Positions 35,451-46,424 of a stretch of 64,000 nucleotides of DNA are shown here, one piece after another. Numbering within the stretch: the stretch's first letter is position 1; every line of letters begins with the position of its first letter. Made by a program: the position numbers and the translations under genes. Source of the stretch: Marinagarivorans cellulosilyticus (GTDB lineage: Bacteria > Pseudomonadota > Gammaproteobacteria > Pseudomonadales > Cellvibrionaceae); NCBI RefSeq assembly GCF_021655555.1, contig NZ_AP023086.1, positions 4,928,685 to 4,992,684 of the forward strand. Reading direction: 5' to 3'. A model generated the notes under the pieces. That model was given only the letters and a program-made list of their open reading frames with translations, searched no databases and was not told the origin of the DNA.

Positions 35451-38400
35451 ATGCGTGTTTTGAATCTTTGGCCTGTTAAAGTATTGGGCATAGCGCTGCT
35501 GTGTTTAAGCTTTGCGGCCTGCAAAGACGCGGCCACTGGCCAGCAGCCCAAAACCCCCAATGGGTCTAGCACCACCCCAACACTCAGTGCCGAGCAACGC
35601 GCTCAGTTACAGCAAAATTATGCTGTTACGCCTTTTAAAGTGCTAAGCATTGCAGAGCTAAGTTTTGATAACGCCCCGGCAATAGCTATTACCTTTTCTT
35701 CTCCGCTGGACCCAACCAGCCAATGGCGCAATGCGCTAACTATTGCCCAGCCAGGTAAAAATCCACCGCCAGGCGATTGGATTTTGGGTGATACCTTCAC
35801 CACCGTTTACTTCCCTTTTATTACTCCTAATACCCATTACAAGGTGGCCGTTAATACCGGCATTACCAGCATTACGGGCCGGCAGTTACAGGCGGCGTTT
35901 AACAAAAGCCTAACCACCCGCAACAAACAGCAAAGCGTGAAATTTGCCAGTTATGGCACCCAGTTATCGCCGAGTTTGGCCGAAGGTTTAACCGTAGAAG
36001 CTGTGAATGTTGAAGCCGTCGATATCGACTTTTTTAAAATTCGCCCAAGCCAATTAGGGGCCTTTTTAGCACGTGAAATGGGCAATGGCGTATACGAATT
36101 ACAATCCATTAAAGACTATGGCAGCTTGGCCTACAGCGCGCGCTTTGATTTAAACTTTGCCAAAAACAAACGGCTAAAAAGTGTTATCCCCCTTACACAA
36201 CTTAAGCCATTAAAAGAACCTGGCGTTTATTTTGCCGTTATGCGCGAAGCCGGCAAGTACGATTACCAGTATCAAACCACATGGTTCACCTTGGGCGATA
36301 TTGGCTTACAAGTGCGCCAGTTTGAGCAGCAAATGGTGGCATTTACCCACCACGCCATTACCACCAAGCCGGCGGCAGGCGTAACCATTACCGTATTTGA
36401 CCGGCAAGCTAAACAACTGGCCGAAGGCACCACCACTGATGATGGGCTGGCAACGTTTGGCAGCCTTAACCGCCACACCAATAACGCCCCCCTCTTTGCC
36501 ATTGCCCAAAAGGGCGACCACTTTAGTGTATTAAAACTGCAAACCCCTGCGATGGATTTATCCGAATACCGCTTGCCTGCGCGTGCGCAAAAACCGCTGG
36601 AGCTATTTTTGTATTCGCCACGCAATTTATACCGGCCCGGCGAAACCGTACATATCAACGGCTTATTGCGCGACAACGACGCCCGCCTAGCGGGTAACCC
36701 AACCATTAATGGTAGCTTTGTAATGCCCGATGGCCGCGTATACCAAAGCGTGCAATGGGCAGGCGATGCCCAAGCGTTTTACAGCCACAGCTTGCCACTG
36801 CCCAAGGATGCTGTGCGTGGCGAATGGCAATTTCGGGCCAAATTAGGTAACGGCGATATTTTTAACTACGCCTTTAACGTAGAGGACTTTTTGCCCGAAC
36901 GCATGAAGCTACAGCTGCAATCCCCTGCGGGTAAACACCTTAGCCAGCAAAGCGACATTACCATCGCCATTCAAGGCGATTACCTGTACGGCGCGCCCGC
37001 CGCCGGCAACCGCATAGAAACCAGTGTACAAACCAGTGCCGCCCGCACGTTGTTTGAACAATGGGACGGCTTTGTTTTTGGCGCCGAGGACTACCGCGGC
37101 TTTAATGGCACCACCGAACTGGCCACCGCAGCGCTGGACGCCAATGGCCACGCTAACCTTACATTACCCAAAGAATGGCAAGGCGCCACCCAGCCATTAA
37201 AACTGGTTACCCGCGTTAGCCTTTTTGAAAGCGGCGGCCGCCCCGTTAGCCGCGCCATTACGCAGTATGTGTGGCCAAGGGAGCAACTTATTGGCATTCG
37301 CCCCACTTGGGCCACCCAAGTTGCAGCGCCTAATGCACAGGCTATTGTCGAATTAATTCAAGTCGATAAAAATGGCCAGCAAAGTGCAGCCCAAGAAGTC
37401 GATGTACTGGTAATACGGGAAAACCAGCAATACTACTGGGAGTGGAACAACGGCTGGCACAGCAACCAAAATACTCAAGCAACACCGGTTTTTAACCGCG
37501 TGGTAAACCTACCGGCTAACGAGCGAACCCCTATTGCGGTACCGGTAGAATACGGCCACTACCGCATGGAAGTACGCAACAAACACCAAGACTTACTCGC
37601 CAGTTACCGCTTTTATGCCGGCTGGAGCTGGGATAAACCCACCAAAGGCGAAACCGGCCGGCCCGATAAAATCGAGCTAAGTTGGGATGCCAATGCTTAC
37701 CCCGCTAACGGCCAAGCCAACCTCAGTTTTGAAGCACCCTATGCTGGCACCGCGCTAGTCACCGTAGAGGCAAACCAATTGCTGTGGCACAAAACCGTGC
37801 AGGTAAGCGCTGGCGCTAACGCGGTTGCCATTCCGGTTGCGCCCGACTGGCACCGGCACGATATTTACGCCAGCGTAAACCTGCTGCGCGCCGGCCAAAA
37901 TAATAACCAAAACCAAGCAATGCCAAAGCGTGCATTAGGGCTTATCCACCTACCACTTGCCCGCCACGCGCAACAGCTGCAATTAAGCCTGCAAGCCCCG
38001 GCCAAAGCATTGCCTGCAACCCAAGTAAGCGCCATTGTGCAAATAGCCAACCACACAGCGCTAAACACCAATGATGGCCCCGTACACCTGACTTTATCCG
38101 CGGTAGATAGCGGCGTGCTCAGCCTTAGCGATTTTAAAACGCCAAAGCCGTTTGAATGGTTTTTTGAACCGCGCGCTTACGGCACCGAGCTGCGCGATAC
38201 CTGGGCCTCGTTTATCGAACAACTAAGCGATGTACGCGCCCGCCAACGCTTTGGTGGTGATGCCGACGACCAACTCGCGCGCGGCGGCGAAGCCCCACAA
38301 ACAGACGTACAAGTCGTGCAACTGTATTCCGGAAAAACCCAATTAGATGCCAACGGCAGGGCAGAGATTACCCTCGATTTACCCTACTTTAATGGCGAGC

Positions 38401-40418
38401 TTCGCTTAATGGCCGTAGCTTGGAGCAACAATCGCTTTGGCCACCTAGAAGCCAAAATGAAAGTCGCCGCGCCCTTAATTGCCGAGGTAAGCACGCCGCG
38501 CTTTTTGGCCCTTAACGACCAAGCCAACGCCACCTTCGATGTGCAAAACCTTACCGACATACGGCAAACAATTGCTATTAAGGTGCAATCGAATAAAGAG
38601 CTAGGCAGTAAGCAAGTACTTGCAAACATTACGTTGCAACCGCAGCAAAAACACACCCTGCAATTACCGATTCAGGCCAAGCAAAGCAGTGGTAGCGGCG
38701 AGGTAAACATTGCCATTACACAAGACCCAGCCAATCAAACCGCAGGCCAGCCCGCGCTAGAGCTTAACCGAAGTTGGAGCATTGGCCTGCGCCCAGCCTA
38801 CCCAGCCATTGCCATTCAAACCGACGAAGTTATCAATGCCAATAGCCATTTTACGGCCCCACGCTACAGCAAGCCCCCGTTTGAAATACCGCAACAACAA
38901 ATGCGCGTAACGGTATCGCCACAGCCACCACTTAACTTGGCCGAACACCTTAACCAATTAATGCAATACCCCTATGGCTGCTTAGAACAAACCACTAGCC
39001 GGCTATGGCCATTACTGGTTAGCACGCAAGCCGAGCTGGAGCGTTACATCGGCAATAGTGGCTCTGTGCGGCAACAAAGTTTAATCACCCAACGGCCGGC
39101 GGCTATTAAAGCCGCCTTGGGTCGCATTGCCGGCATGGAGCGCGGCGATGGCAGCTTTGGCTTATGGAATAACCAATCCAACGAAGAGCATTGGCTAACC
39201 GCCTACGCTACCCACGCCCTGCTAAGCGCCAAAGAACAAGGCTACACCGTAGACGATGCCTTACTTAACCGCGCCTTACAGCGGTTGCGCGCTTATGTAA
39301 CCACCCAGGGCAAGCTGTGGTCGGAATCGCAACGCTATAGCAGCTGGCCAGATCACTATCACCTAGCTTACCGCGCCTACGCCGCATTGGTGCTAGCGCG
39401 CAAACAGCAAGTTACTTTAAGCGAGCTGCGCACCCTATACGATGGCTATGCCAAACAAGCCAAAACACCGCTGCCCCTAGCCCAACTGGCTTTAGCCCTA
39501 GAGCTAACCGGCGATGTGCGCCGCGCCAAAGAGGCCTGGGCAGCAGCGCTAAGCAATAGCCCGAGGCCACAAGGTTATGCCGGCGACTACGGCACCCCAG
39601 TGCGCGACTTAGCGTGGGTAAGCACTCTAGCCTTACAAAGCAAGTTGGTTAACAACCCCCTGCAAGGCCTAATGCCATTGCGCGATCAACTATTAGATTC
39701 GCGTTGGTTATCCACCCAAGACCGTTGGGCACTGTTTAATTTAGGTCACAGCCTAGAGGCCAACGCCCTGCCAGCATGGCAGTTAGGGCTAAGCACCAAT
39801 GGCCAAACCGCCGCACCGCAAACTCTTAGCCAAGGTTTTAGCCAAATGTGGCAGGGCGAACAAGTGCCCGCAACGCTGAATATCGATAACTCCAACGCGC
39901 AGCCATTATTTGTAAGCTTGCAATATTCCGGCTACCCCACGGAGGCACCCGCACCGGTAAGCGATGGCATTAACGTAACCCGCGTTTTTTACAATCTTCA
40001 AGGCGAGCCGATTAACATTAACCAGGTTACCAGCGGCGATTTAATCCTTGTGCGTTTAGACATCAGCACCGCTAAGCTGCGCATCCCCGATGCTCTAGTG
40101 GTGGATTTACTGCCAGCGGGCTTCGAGCTAGAAAATCAAAACCTAGCCTCTGCGGTAAAAATGCAAGACATCCAAGTTCAAGGGAAAACAGTGGCGCAAT
40201 GGTTGGAGGGCTCAAGCATCGTGCACGAGGAATACCGCGACGATCGCTACGTGGCCGCTATTCACCTATCGCGTAAAGTCAGCCAAATATTTTACCTAGC
40301 ACGCGCTGTTACCCCAGGCCGCTATACCGTGCCGCCAACATTAATCGAGGACATGTACCGCCCGTGGTTACGCGCAGTGGGTAAAAGCGAAGGGCAAGTA
40401 GACGTATTAGCGAAATAA
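35451..40418 (+). CDS. yfhM: Bacterial alpha-2-macroglobulin family lipoprotein
   Basis: A 1655-residue A2M-family protein. The lipobox FAAC (Cys24) places it in the periplasm on a membrane. MG-type beta domains fill the N-terminal two thirds (for example RNLYRPGETVHINGLLRD near residue 390). The bait/ANA region includes LDLPYFNGELRLMAVAWS. The thioester motif CLEQ is at residues 1177-1180 in YPYGCLEQTTS, followed by the alpha-helical toroid and a receptor-like C-terminal domain. Such proteins trap invading proteases after cleavage. The gene is followed 16 bases later by pbpC, the classical yfhM-pbpC pairing that joins protease defence with wall repair. ATG preceded by TAGGAAG. Confidence 0.95.
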   Translation: MRVLNLWPVKVLGIALLCLSFAACKDAATGQQPKTPNGSSTTPTLSAEQRAQLQQNYAVTPFKVLSIAELSFDNAPAIAITFSSPLDPTSQWRNALTIAQPGKNPPPGDWILGDTFTTVYFPFITPNTHYKVAVNTGITSITGRQLQAAFNKSLTTRNKQQSVKFASYGTQLSPSLAEGLTVEAVNVEAVDIDFFKIRPSQLGAFLAREMGNGVYELQSIKDYGSLAYSARFDLNFAKNKRLKSVIPLTQLKPLKEPGVYFAVMREAGKYDYQYQTTWFTLGDIGLQVRQFEQQMVAFTHHAITTKPAAGVTITVFDRQAKQLAEGTTTDDGLATFGSLNRHTNNAPLFAIAQKGDHFSVLKLQTPAMDLSEYRLPARAQKPLELFLYSPRNLYRPGETVHINGLLRDNDARLAGNPTINGSFVMPDGRVYQSVQWAGDAQAFYSHSLPLPKDAVRGEWQFRAKLGNGDIFNYAFNVEDFLPERMKLQLQSPAGKHLSQQSDITIAIQGDYLYGAPAAGNRIETSVQTSAARTLFEQWDGFVFGAEDYRGFNGTTELATAALDANGHANLTLPKEWQGATQPLKLVTRVSLFESGGRPVSRAITQYVWPREQLIGIRPTWATQVAAPNAQAIVELIQVDKNGQQSAAQEVDVLVIRENQQYYWEWNNGWHSNQNTQATPVFNRVVNLPANERTPIAVPVEYGHYRMEVRNKHQDLLASYRFYAGWSWDKPTKGETGRPDKIELSWDANAYPANGQANLSFEAPYAGTALVTVEANQLLWHKTVQVSAGANAVAIPVAPDWHRHDIYASVNLLRAGQNNNQNQAMPKRALGLIHLPLARHAQQLQLSLQAPAKALPATQVSAIVQIANHTALNTNDGPVHLTLSAVDSGVLSLSDFKTPKPFEWFFEPRAYGTELRDTWASFIEQLSDVRARQRFGGDADDQLARGGEAPQTDVQVVQLYSGKTQLDANGRAEITLDLPYFNGELRLMAVAWSNNRFGHLEAKMKVAAPLIAEVSTPRFLALNDQANATFDVQNLTDIRQTIAIKVQSNKELGSKQVLANITLQPQQKHTLQLPIQAKQSSGSGEVNIAITQDPANQTAGQPALELNRSWSIGLRPAYPAIAIQTDEVINANSHFTAPRYSKPPFEIPQQQMRVTVSPQPPLNLAEHLNQLMQYPYGCLEQTTSRLWPLLVSTQAELERYIGNSGSVRQQSLITQRPAAIKAALGRIAGMERGDGSFGLWNNQSNEEHWLTAYATHALLSAKEQGYTVDDALLNRALQRLRAYVTTQGKLWSESQRYSSWPDHYHLAYRAYAALVLARKQQVTLSELRTLYDGYAKQAKTPLPLAQLALALELTGDVRRAKEAWAAALSNSPRPQGYAGDYGTPVRDLAWVSTLALQSKLVNNPLQGLMPLRDQLLDSRWLSTQDRWALFNLGHSLEANALPAWQLGLSTNGQTAAPQTLSQGFSQMWQGEQVPATLNIDNSNAQPLFVSLQYSGYPTEAPAPVSDGINVTRVFYNLQGEPININQVTSGDLILVRLDISTAKLRIPDALVVDLLPAGFELENQNLASAVKMQDIQVQGKTVAQWLEGSSIVHEEYRDDRYVAAIHLSRKVSQIFYLARAVTPGRYTVPPTLIEDMYRPWLRAVGKSEGQVDVLAK

Positions 40419-40434
40419 AAAAGCGATTGTATAA

Positions 40435-42807
40435 ATGCGACTAAACGCGTTAACTAAAAAAACAAAGTGCCTGCTGGCTTTTATAGCAGCAGGGCCAATA
40501 GCGTTTGGTGTGTTTTTGTTATGCAACCAGCTATTGCCGCTGCCTATGCCCAATACCCAAAGCGATTTTGCCCGTGTGGTTACCGACCAACACGGCGAGC
40601 CTTTGCGGGTATTTGCCGATGGCAACGGGGTATGGCGCTACCCGGTAACCCAACAAGCGGTTTCGCCACTGTATTTACAAGCATTAATTAATTATGAAGA
40701 CCGCTGGTTTTACCAACACCCAGGGGTAAACCCTTTGTCATTAATTCGCGCTTTGGGCCAATGGTTAATGACCGGCGATGTGGTGTCTGGTGGTTCTACC
40801 ATTACTATGCAAGTCGCCCGTATACTGGAGCCGCATTCGCGCAGTTTATTCGGTAAGTGCTGGCAAATGTTCCGCGCTTTGCAATTAGAATGGCAATTCG
40901 ATAAAAACCAAATTCTAGAATTATATTTAAATTACGCGCCTTTTGGCGGCACCCTAGAAGGCGTACAAGCGGCCAGCTTTACCTATTTTGGTAAATCCGC
41001 GTTGCAGTTAACCCACGCCGAAGCCGCAATGTTGGCCGTATTGCCACAAGCCCCATCGCGCCTGCGGCCAGACCGCCACCCAATGCGCGCCGAAAAAGCC
41101 CGCAACAAAGTATTAAACCGGTTAGCCGCATTTAAGGTATGGCCCAATAAACTTATTCAAGAGGCTTTTGCCGAACCGGTTATCGCGCAATTTAATTCAC
41201 ACCCCAAAATGGCCCCGTTATTAGCGCGCCGTTTAATTCAGCAATACCCCACACAACAAACAATAAAAACAACCGTTAACCGACAACTGCAACGCAATTT
41301 AGAGCGCACTGTAAAGCAGTATATTCACACCTTTCCAGAGGGCACATCGGCTGCTGTACTGGTATTAAATAATCAGAATCTAACGGTGCAGGCTTATGTG
41401 GGTAGCGCCGACTTTAATAATAACGCTCGTTTTGGGCATGTCGATATGGTTAGCGCAATTCGCTCGCCAGGCTCCACTTTAAAGCCATTTTTATATGGCA
41501 TAGCCTTGGACCAAGGCTTAATTCACGAACAATCACTGTTATTAGATGTACCCAGCGAATTTGGCCAATACAAACCCCAAAATTTTAATCAAGGTTTTAG
41601 CGGGCCTGTATCGGTGCGCGCTGCCTTACAACGTTCATTAAATGTGCCTGCGGTGCAAGTATTGGATGCGCTAGGGCCAAATGCATTTTATGCCCATTTA
41701 CGCTCCGCAGGTATTAAGCTACATACCGTTAATAACCAAGCGGCAAATTTATCGCTAATTTTAGGCGGCGCAAGCACTAGCCTAGAGGATTTAACACAAG
41801 CGTTTGCCATTTTTGGCCGTGCAGGTTTAACGCAGCCCATCAGCTATTTAGCGGCATCGCCATCACCCCACAGTACTAAAAATAATAAAAGCCCCAATCA
41901 AGCGCGCAGAATATTATCACCCGAAGCGGCGTGGATTACGGCCAATATTATGGCGGGCGCTTCGCTTTCACATTTTGAAACAAGACGAGCCATTGCAACC
42001 AATACCCTTGAAATACCCTTTAAAACCGGCACCAGTTATGGCTTTAGAGACGCATGGGTACTGGCTAGCACTAAAGATTTAACCTTTGGCATTTGGGTAG
42101 GCCGGCCAGATGGCACGCCATTAACCGATAATTACGGTCGCCAAAATGCCGTACCATTATTGCGCCGCGTACTCACATTATTACCTGCGCAGCAATTAAC
42201 CCTTCCCCCTAAACCCAAAAACGTCACCCGCAATACTATTTGCTGGCCTTTAGGTACATTAAAATTATTACAAGACCCCAACTGGTGCATGCGCGAAAAA
42301 AGCGCTTGGTTAATAAACCAACAAGCCCCCGCCAACACCCTAGCCGACCCACTAGACAGCTACTGGGCTGGCAATTTAATTAAAGCCCAATTAAATGCTA
42401 ACGGCGAACAAACCAACGCCCAGTGCGCGCAACCAGTACACAGCATAAAAACCTTTGCTGTATGGCCCAGCTCACTAGAACTATGGCTACCGCAAAAATG
42501 GCGCCGCACCAATGTATTACCCCCATGGGCAAGACAGTGCCAACAAACATTGGCACTACAAAAATTAAAAATTAACGGTATTAATCCTAACAGTACTTTA
42601 ACGCCAAGTTATAACGGCACAAGCCTGCCAGAAATTACAGCCACAACTACGGGGTTTAATGGCAAGCTGCATTGGTTTTTAGATGGCCAGTGGCGAGGCG
42701 AGGGGGATAGCTTTACATTATCAGGTTTAGAAAATGGAAGGCATAAGGTGAGTGTTATTGATGGTGCTGGTCAGATGGATGAGGTCGTTTTTAGTGTGAT
42801 GGAGTGA
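40435..42807 (+). CDS. pbpC: Penicillin-binding protein 1C
   Basis: A 790-residue bifunctional class A PBP. One N-terminal membrane anchor (about residues 13-33), then the GT51 transglycosylase with EDRWFYQHPGVNP (catalytic Glu near residue 87) and GGSTITMQVAR. The transpeptidase domain has SPGSTLKPF (nucleophile Ser near 345), the SLN motif in RSLNVPAVQ, and KTGTSYGFRDAW. The C-terminal part matches the BiPBP_C beta domain (LHWFLDGQWRGEG near the end). PbpC builds or repairs peptidoglycan and partners with the upstream A2M protein. All three transpeptidase motifs are present, so both activities are expected. Confidence 0.95.
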   Translation: MRLNALTKKTKCLLAFIAAGPIAFGVFLLCNQLLPLPMPNTQSDFARVVTDQHGEPLRVFADGNGVWRYPVTQQAVSPLYLQALINYEDRWFYQHPGVNPLSLIRALGQWLMTGDVVSGGSTITMQVARILEPHSRSLFGKCWQMFRALQLEWQFDKNQILELYLNYAPFGGTLEGVQAASFTYFGKSALQLTHAEAAMLAVLPQAPSRLRPDRHPMRAEKARNKVLNRLAAFKVWPNKLIQEAFAEPVIAQFNSHPKMAPLLARRLIQQYPTQQTIKTTVNRQLQRNLERTVKQYIHTFPEGTSAAVLVLNNQNLTVQAYVGSADFNNNARFGHVDMVSAIRSPGSTLKPFLYGIALDQGLIHEQSLLLDVPSEFGQYKPQNFNQGFSGPVSVRAALQRSLNVPAVQVLDALGPNAFYAHLRSAGIKLHTVNNQAANLSLILGGASTSLEDLTQAFAIFGRAGLTQPISYLAASPSPHSTKNNKSPNQARRILSPEAAWITANIMAGASLSHFETRRAIATNTLEIPFKTGTSYGFRDAWVLASTKDLTFGIWVGRPDGTPLTDNYGRQNAVPLLRRVLTLLPAQQLTLPPKPKNVTRNTICWPLGTLKLLQDPNWCMREKSAWLINQQAPANTLADPLDSYWAGNLIKAQLNANGEQTNAQCAQPVHSIKTFAVWPSSLELWLPQKWRRTNVLPPWARQCQQTLALQKLKINGINPNSTLTPSYNGTSLPEITATTTGFNGKLHWFLDGQWRGEGDSFTLSGLENGRHKVSVIDGAGQMDEVVFSVME

Positions 42808-43449
42808 TGGGGAGAGCAGTGCGGCAAAGAATTTAATGAACAGCATGAAAAAGACGGATCGACGAAATGCCAAAGCTTTAGCGGGAGCTACGAAGTATAT
42901 TGGGAGCAAGGCAAACGATACTAAAAACCAGCAAGATGATTCGGCCGTCCATTCAAGGGGCGCTGCGCTCGCATGGAATTAAGGTGATGTTTTATTGCGG
43001 TGGCACCTTGTCGAGGGTGCACACGTACTTTTAACACTCGGGCGAGATTGCGCGCTTAAGCCTTGAGGGAAATCCCTAGAAGAAAGAAAGGGGCCCGCGA
43101 AAGCAAAAGTGGCAATCGCTCGTAAATTGGCGATATTGATGTGGAAGCTTTGAAAAAACGAAAAAACATTTATCGCATTCCCATAATGATTGACTCTTTT
43201 TAACGGCGGTGCCCAACCGTTAAGTTTGGAAAATGGGTTAATCAGGATGAAGTATTATCAAGCTCAGTCACGTAGACCACGACATTTGCTTGGGATTCGA
43301 TCCCGTGCAGGAGATGATTGGCTACGTGCTCCGACTCCATCTTGTCGACACCTTGAGTGACCACGAAGAAAAGCCTGAAGCTTGATGATATTCTTCCACT
43401 TAGTGAAATTGGTCTTGACTGTTAGGGCCGCTTTAGAGAAGCACCATTA
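42808..43449. other. Intergenic region holding an IS110-family remnant
   Basis: About 640 bases between the convergent genes pbpC and trkH. The centre (42986-43186) is a decayed IS110-type transposase tail. The sides (42808-42985 and 43187-43449) contain no intact frame that I recognise; they may include more of the same insertion sequence in shifted frames. Confidence 0.55.
42986..43186 (+). pseudogene. IS110-family transposase C-terminal remnant
   Basis: One plus-strand frame reads LLRWHLVEGAHVLLTLG, RDCALKP, stop, GKSLEERKGPAKAKVAIARK, LAILMWKL, stop, KNEKTF. This follows the C-terminal pattern of IS110/IS116 transposases (GDxxLRxxLxEAAHVLL, ALKxWG, KxAKVALARKLAVxxHxxW). Both TGA stops (43064-43066 and 43151-43153) fall where the family has a conserved Trp, so each probably arose by a TGG to TGA change. 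No N-terminal RuvC-like part is visible. It is a dead fragment. Confidence 0.7.
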
Positions 43450-44898
43450 TTAGCGGCGCCAGAACATCGGCGAGAAAAGAACCAGTAAGGTAAATACCTC
43501 AAGCCGCCCCAGCAACATCGCAAAACATAATACCCACTTAGCCGGCGTATTTACCGAACTGTAATTGGCTGCTACATCACCAAGGCCCGGGCCTAAATTA
43601 TTAATGCAAGCGCCAACGGCGGTAAAAGCTGTGGTCACGTCTAGGCCGGTGCCCAATAAAATAAGCATCATCGCGACATAACAAATTACGTACACCGCAA
43701 AGAATCCCCATACGGCTTCCACTACGCGATCGGACACCGTTTTGCTACCCACTTTAATAGGGATAATGGCGTTAGGGTGTATTAAACGATTAATTTCGCG
43801 AATGCCCTGCTTAAAAATAAGCATAATGCGGATCATCTTCATGCCGCCACCGGCGGAGCTTGCGCAACCGCCCATAAAGGCAAACATAAAAATGAGGTAG
43901 GGGAGGAATGTCGGCCACACGGTAAAGTCTGCTACGCCAAAGCCTGTTGTGGTAAGGATAGAAACCAACTCAAAGCTACCCACCAAAAAGCTACTCGAAA
44001 GATTATAAGTATTGGTGTAATACAAATACCCAATGGTAATACTTAGGCCGAGCAAAATCATGGTGAGGTAAAAACGGCATTCGGGGTCGCGCCAATAACT
44101 TTTAATGGAGCGGTCCCGCCACACAGTAAAGTGCAGGGCAAAGTTAATACCCGATAAAATCATAAAAATAATAGCAATAATATAAATGGCTTCGCTATTA
44201 AAAAAACCAATACTGGCATCGTGCGTGGAAAAGCCACCAATGGCCACAGTTGCATATGCGTGGCCAATTGCATCGAACAAACTCATACCCGCTGCCCAAT
44301 ACGCTAGTGCGCAAGTTACGGTAAGCGTAAGGTAAATAACAAAAAGCGCTTTGGCGGTTTCGGTAATGCGGGGGGTTAGCTTGTTATCTTTAACTGGGCC
44401 TGGTGTTTCTGCACGATAAAGCTGCATGCCACCAATACCAAGCATTGGCAAAATGGCTACGGCAATAACAATAATACCAATGCCGCCTAACCACTGTAAT
44501 TGCTGCCGATAATACAAAATAGATTGCGGTAAATAATCTAAACCTACTATTACCGTGGCGCCGGTGGTTGTTAAGCCCGATAACGCCTCGAATACGGCAT
44601 CGGTAATACTAAGGCTAGATGCAGCAGAAAAAATAAAGGGTAGCGCACCAAACAGCGCTAGCACGGCCCAGAATAAAGCCGTTACTAAAAAGCCATCGCG
44701 GGTACGCAATTCTTGTTTGATATTGAAAGTAGGAAACCATAATACCAAGCCAGTAATTAAAGTAATGAAAAAAGCCATCAAAAAACTTAGATGGCTTTTG
44801 TCGTGATACCACAGCGATACCAGCGTAGGTGGCACCAGCGTAAGGCTGAATAACATCAGCAATACACCTAAAACTTTTGCAATAATCGAAAAGCGCAT
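43450..44898 (-). CDS. trkH: Trk potassium uptake transmembrane protein TrkH
   Basis: A 482-residue inner-membrane protein, the normal TrkH length. The four pore-loop filter segments are recognisable: SGLTTTGATV near residue 109, ATVAIGGFSTHD near 217, STTTGFGV-type (VSILTTTGFGVAD) near 313, and FTAVGACINNLGPGLG near 434. Long hydrophobic helices fill the rest. It works with cytoplasmic TrkA (next gene upstream, 47 bases away, same strand), so the transcription order is trkA-trkH. Start chosen at MRFSIIAKVLGVLL. Confidence 0.95.
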   Translation of the reverse strand: MRFSIIAKVLGVLLMLFSLTLVPPTLVSLWYHDKSHLSFLMAFFITLITGLVLWFPTFNIKQELRTRDGFLVTALFWAVLALFGALPFIFSAASSLSITDAVFEALSGLTTTGATVIVGLDYLPQSILYYRQQLQWLGGIGIIVIAVAILPMLGIGGMQLYRAETPGPVKDNKLTPRITETAKALFVIYLTLTVTCALAYWAAGMSLFDAIGHAYATVAIGGFSTHDASIGFFNSEAIYIIAIIFMILSGINFALHFTVWRDRSIKSYWRDPECRFYLTMILLGLSITIGYLYYTNTYNLSSSFLVGSFELVSILTTTGFGVADFTVWPTFLPYLIFMFAFMGGCASSAGGGMKMIRIMLIFKQGIREINRLIHPNAIIPIKVGSKTVSDRVVEAVWGFFAVYVICYVAMMLILLGTGLDVTTAFTAVGACINNLGPGLGDVAANYSSVNTPAKWVLCFAMLLGRLEVFTLLVLFSPMFWRR

Positions 44899-44945
44899 TC
44901 GCCTTTACCTTATTCGGTGTAACCCCTTACGAAAAAACTGCAGGG

Positions 44946-46346
44946 TTAAAAGAAAGTAAATCCTACTTGGAACAAGCGTTCAATGTCGGGGGTAAAGCGT
45001 TTATCCACCAAAAATACAATCACGTGGTCGCCAGACTCAATGACGGTATTGTCATGGGCAATAACGACATCGTGCTTCATTTTACCGTCGTCGGTTTGCG
45101 TTTCGCGCACAATGGCGCCAATGGTTGCACCTTCGGGCAGGTCGATATCCTCTACCGCACGCCCCACCACTTTAGAGCTTTTATTATCGCCATGGGCGAT
45201 AACCTCGATAGCCTCGGCCGCGCCGCGCCGTAAAGAGTGGACATTCACAATATCGCCACGGCGCACATGCGTAAGCAAACTACCGATGGTGGCTTGCTGT
45301 GGCGAAATGGCAATGTCTATTTCGCCGCCTTGTACTAAATCCACATAAGCCGCATTGGCAATAAGCGTGAGCACCTTGCCGGCACCTAAACGTTTAGCCA
45401 GCATAGAAGACATAATGTTGGCTTCGTCGGAATTGGTGACAGCCAAGAAAACATCACAGTCCTCTATGTTTTCTTCCACCAATAAATTGCGATCAGAGGC
45501 GCTGCCTTCGAGCACAATGGTTTTGTTGAGCTCGGCCGATAAGAATTTGGCACGCTCGTGATTGTATTCAATAATTTTTATGGAATAGCGCTGCTCTAAG
45601 TTTTTAGCCAAACTAAAGCCAATATTACCACCGCCAGCAATTACTAAGCGCTTGTAGGGGCGGTCTAGCCTTCGTAGCTCGCTCATTACTGCGCGTATAT
45701 CGGCGCGTGCGGCAATAAAAAAGACTTCGTCATCGGCTTCTATCACCGTCGAGCCGGTAGGAGTAATCGCGCGGTTACGGCGGTAAATGGCCGCCACGCG
45801 GGTATCTACATTCGGCATGTGTTTACGTAAAAAGCGTAACTCTTGCCCCACTAGCGGCCCTCCGTAATACGCCCGCACCGCCACTAACTGCACTTTACCT
45901 TGAGCAAAATCCAATACCTGCAAAGCGCCAGGCTGCTCGACAAGGCGAATAATATGCTGCGATACAATTTGTTCCGGCGAAATAATGACATCCACCGGCA
46001 TGGCCTCGTTACAAAATAAGCCGGGGTACTGAACATATTCTTGCGAACGCACGCGGGCAATTTTGGTGGGCGTATGAAAAAGGCTATGGGCAATTTGGCA
46101 AGCGACCATGTTAATTTCGTCATCACTGGTGACGGCAATTAATAGGTCGGCATCTTCAATCCCCGCCCGCTGCAATACCTCAGGGTGAGAGGCATGGCCA
46201 ACCACAACGCCTATATCGAGGTGGTCGCGCAAGTCGCGCAGGTAGTTTTCGTTTTTATCGACAATGGTAATGTCGTTGGCTTCGCTAGCAAGGTTAGAAG
46301 CCAGCGTGCCCCCAACTTGCCCCGCACCCAAAATGATAATCTTCAT
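44946..46346 (-). CDS. trkA: Trk potassium uptake NAD-binding protein TrkA
   Basis: A 466-residue cytoplasmic regulator of TrkH. Two RCK_N Rossmann domains are visible: [16 protein letters not shown] at the N-terminus and [17 protein letters not shown] near residue 233. Each is followed by a TrkA-C domain. ATP/NAD binding to TrkA gates potassium entry. It lies between rsmB and trkH in the usual gammaproteobacterial order and is separated from rsmB by 78 bases. The length is slightly above the common 457-458 residues because of a short C-terminal extension. Confidence 0.96.
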   Translation of the reverse strand: MKIIILGAGQVGGTLASNLASEANDITIVDKNENYLRDLRDHLDIGVVVGHASHPEVLQRAGIEDADLLIAVTSDDEINMVACQIAHSLFHTPTKIARVRSQEYVQYPGLFCNEAMPVDVIISPEQIVSQHIIRLVEQPGALQVLDFAQGKVQLVAVRAYYGGPLVGQELRFLRKHMPNVDTRVAAIYRRNRAITPTGSTVIEADDEVFFIAARADIRAVMSELRRLDRPYKRLVIAGGGNIGFSLAKNLEQRYSIKIIEYNHERAKFLSAELNKTIVLEGSASDRNLLVEENIEDCDVFLAVTNSDEANIMSSMLAKRLGAGKVLTLIANAAYVDLVQGGEIDIAISPQQATIGSLLTHVRRGDIVNVHSLRRGAAEAIEVIAHGDNKSSKVVGRAVEDIDLPEGATIGAIVRETQTDDGKMKHDVVIAHDNTVIESGDHVIVFLVDKRFTPDIERLFQVGFTFF

Positions 46347-46424
46347 TGGGAGTTATCGCTCATGGCGTTTATTGTTGCCCAGTTTAGTCACGCAATTAAC
46401 CTGCGTGGTCGACGCATTCGTAGC

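Noticed and set aside
42808..43449. Possible small gene between pbpC and trkH
   Set aside because: The only convincing coding similarity is the IS110 tail interrupted by two stops; flanking frames are short and unsupported.
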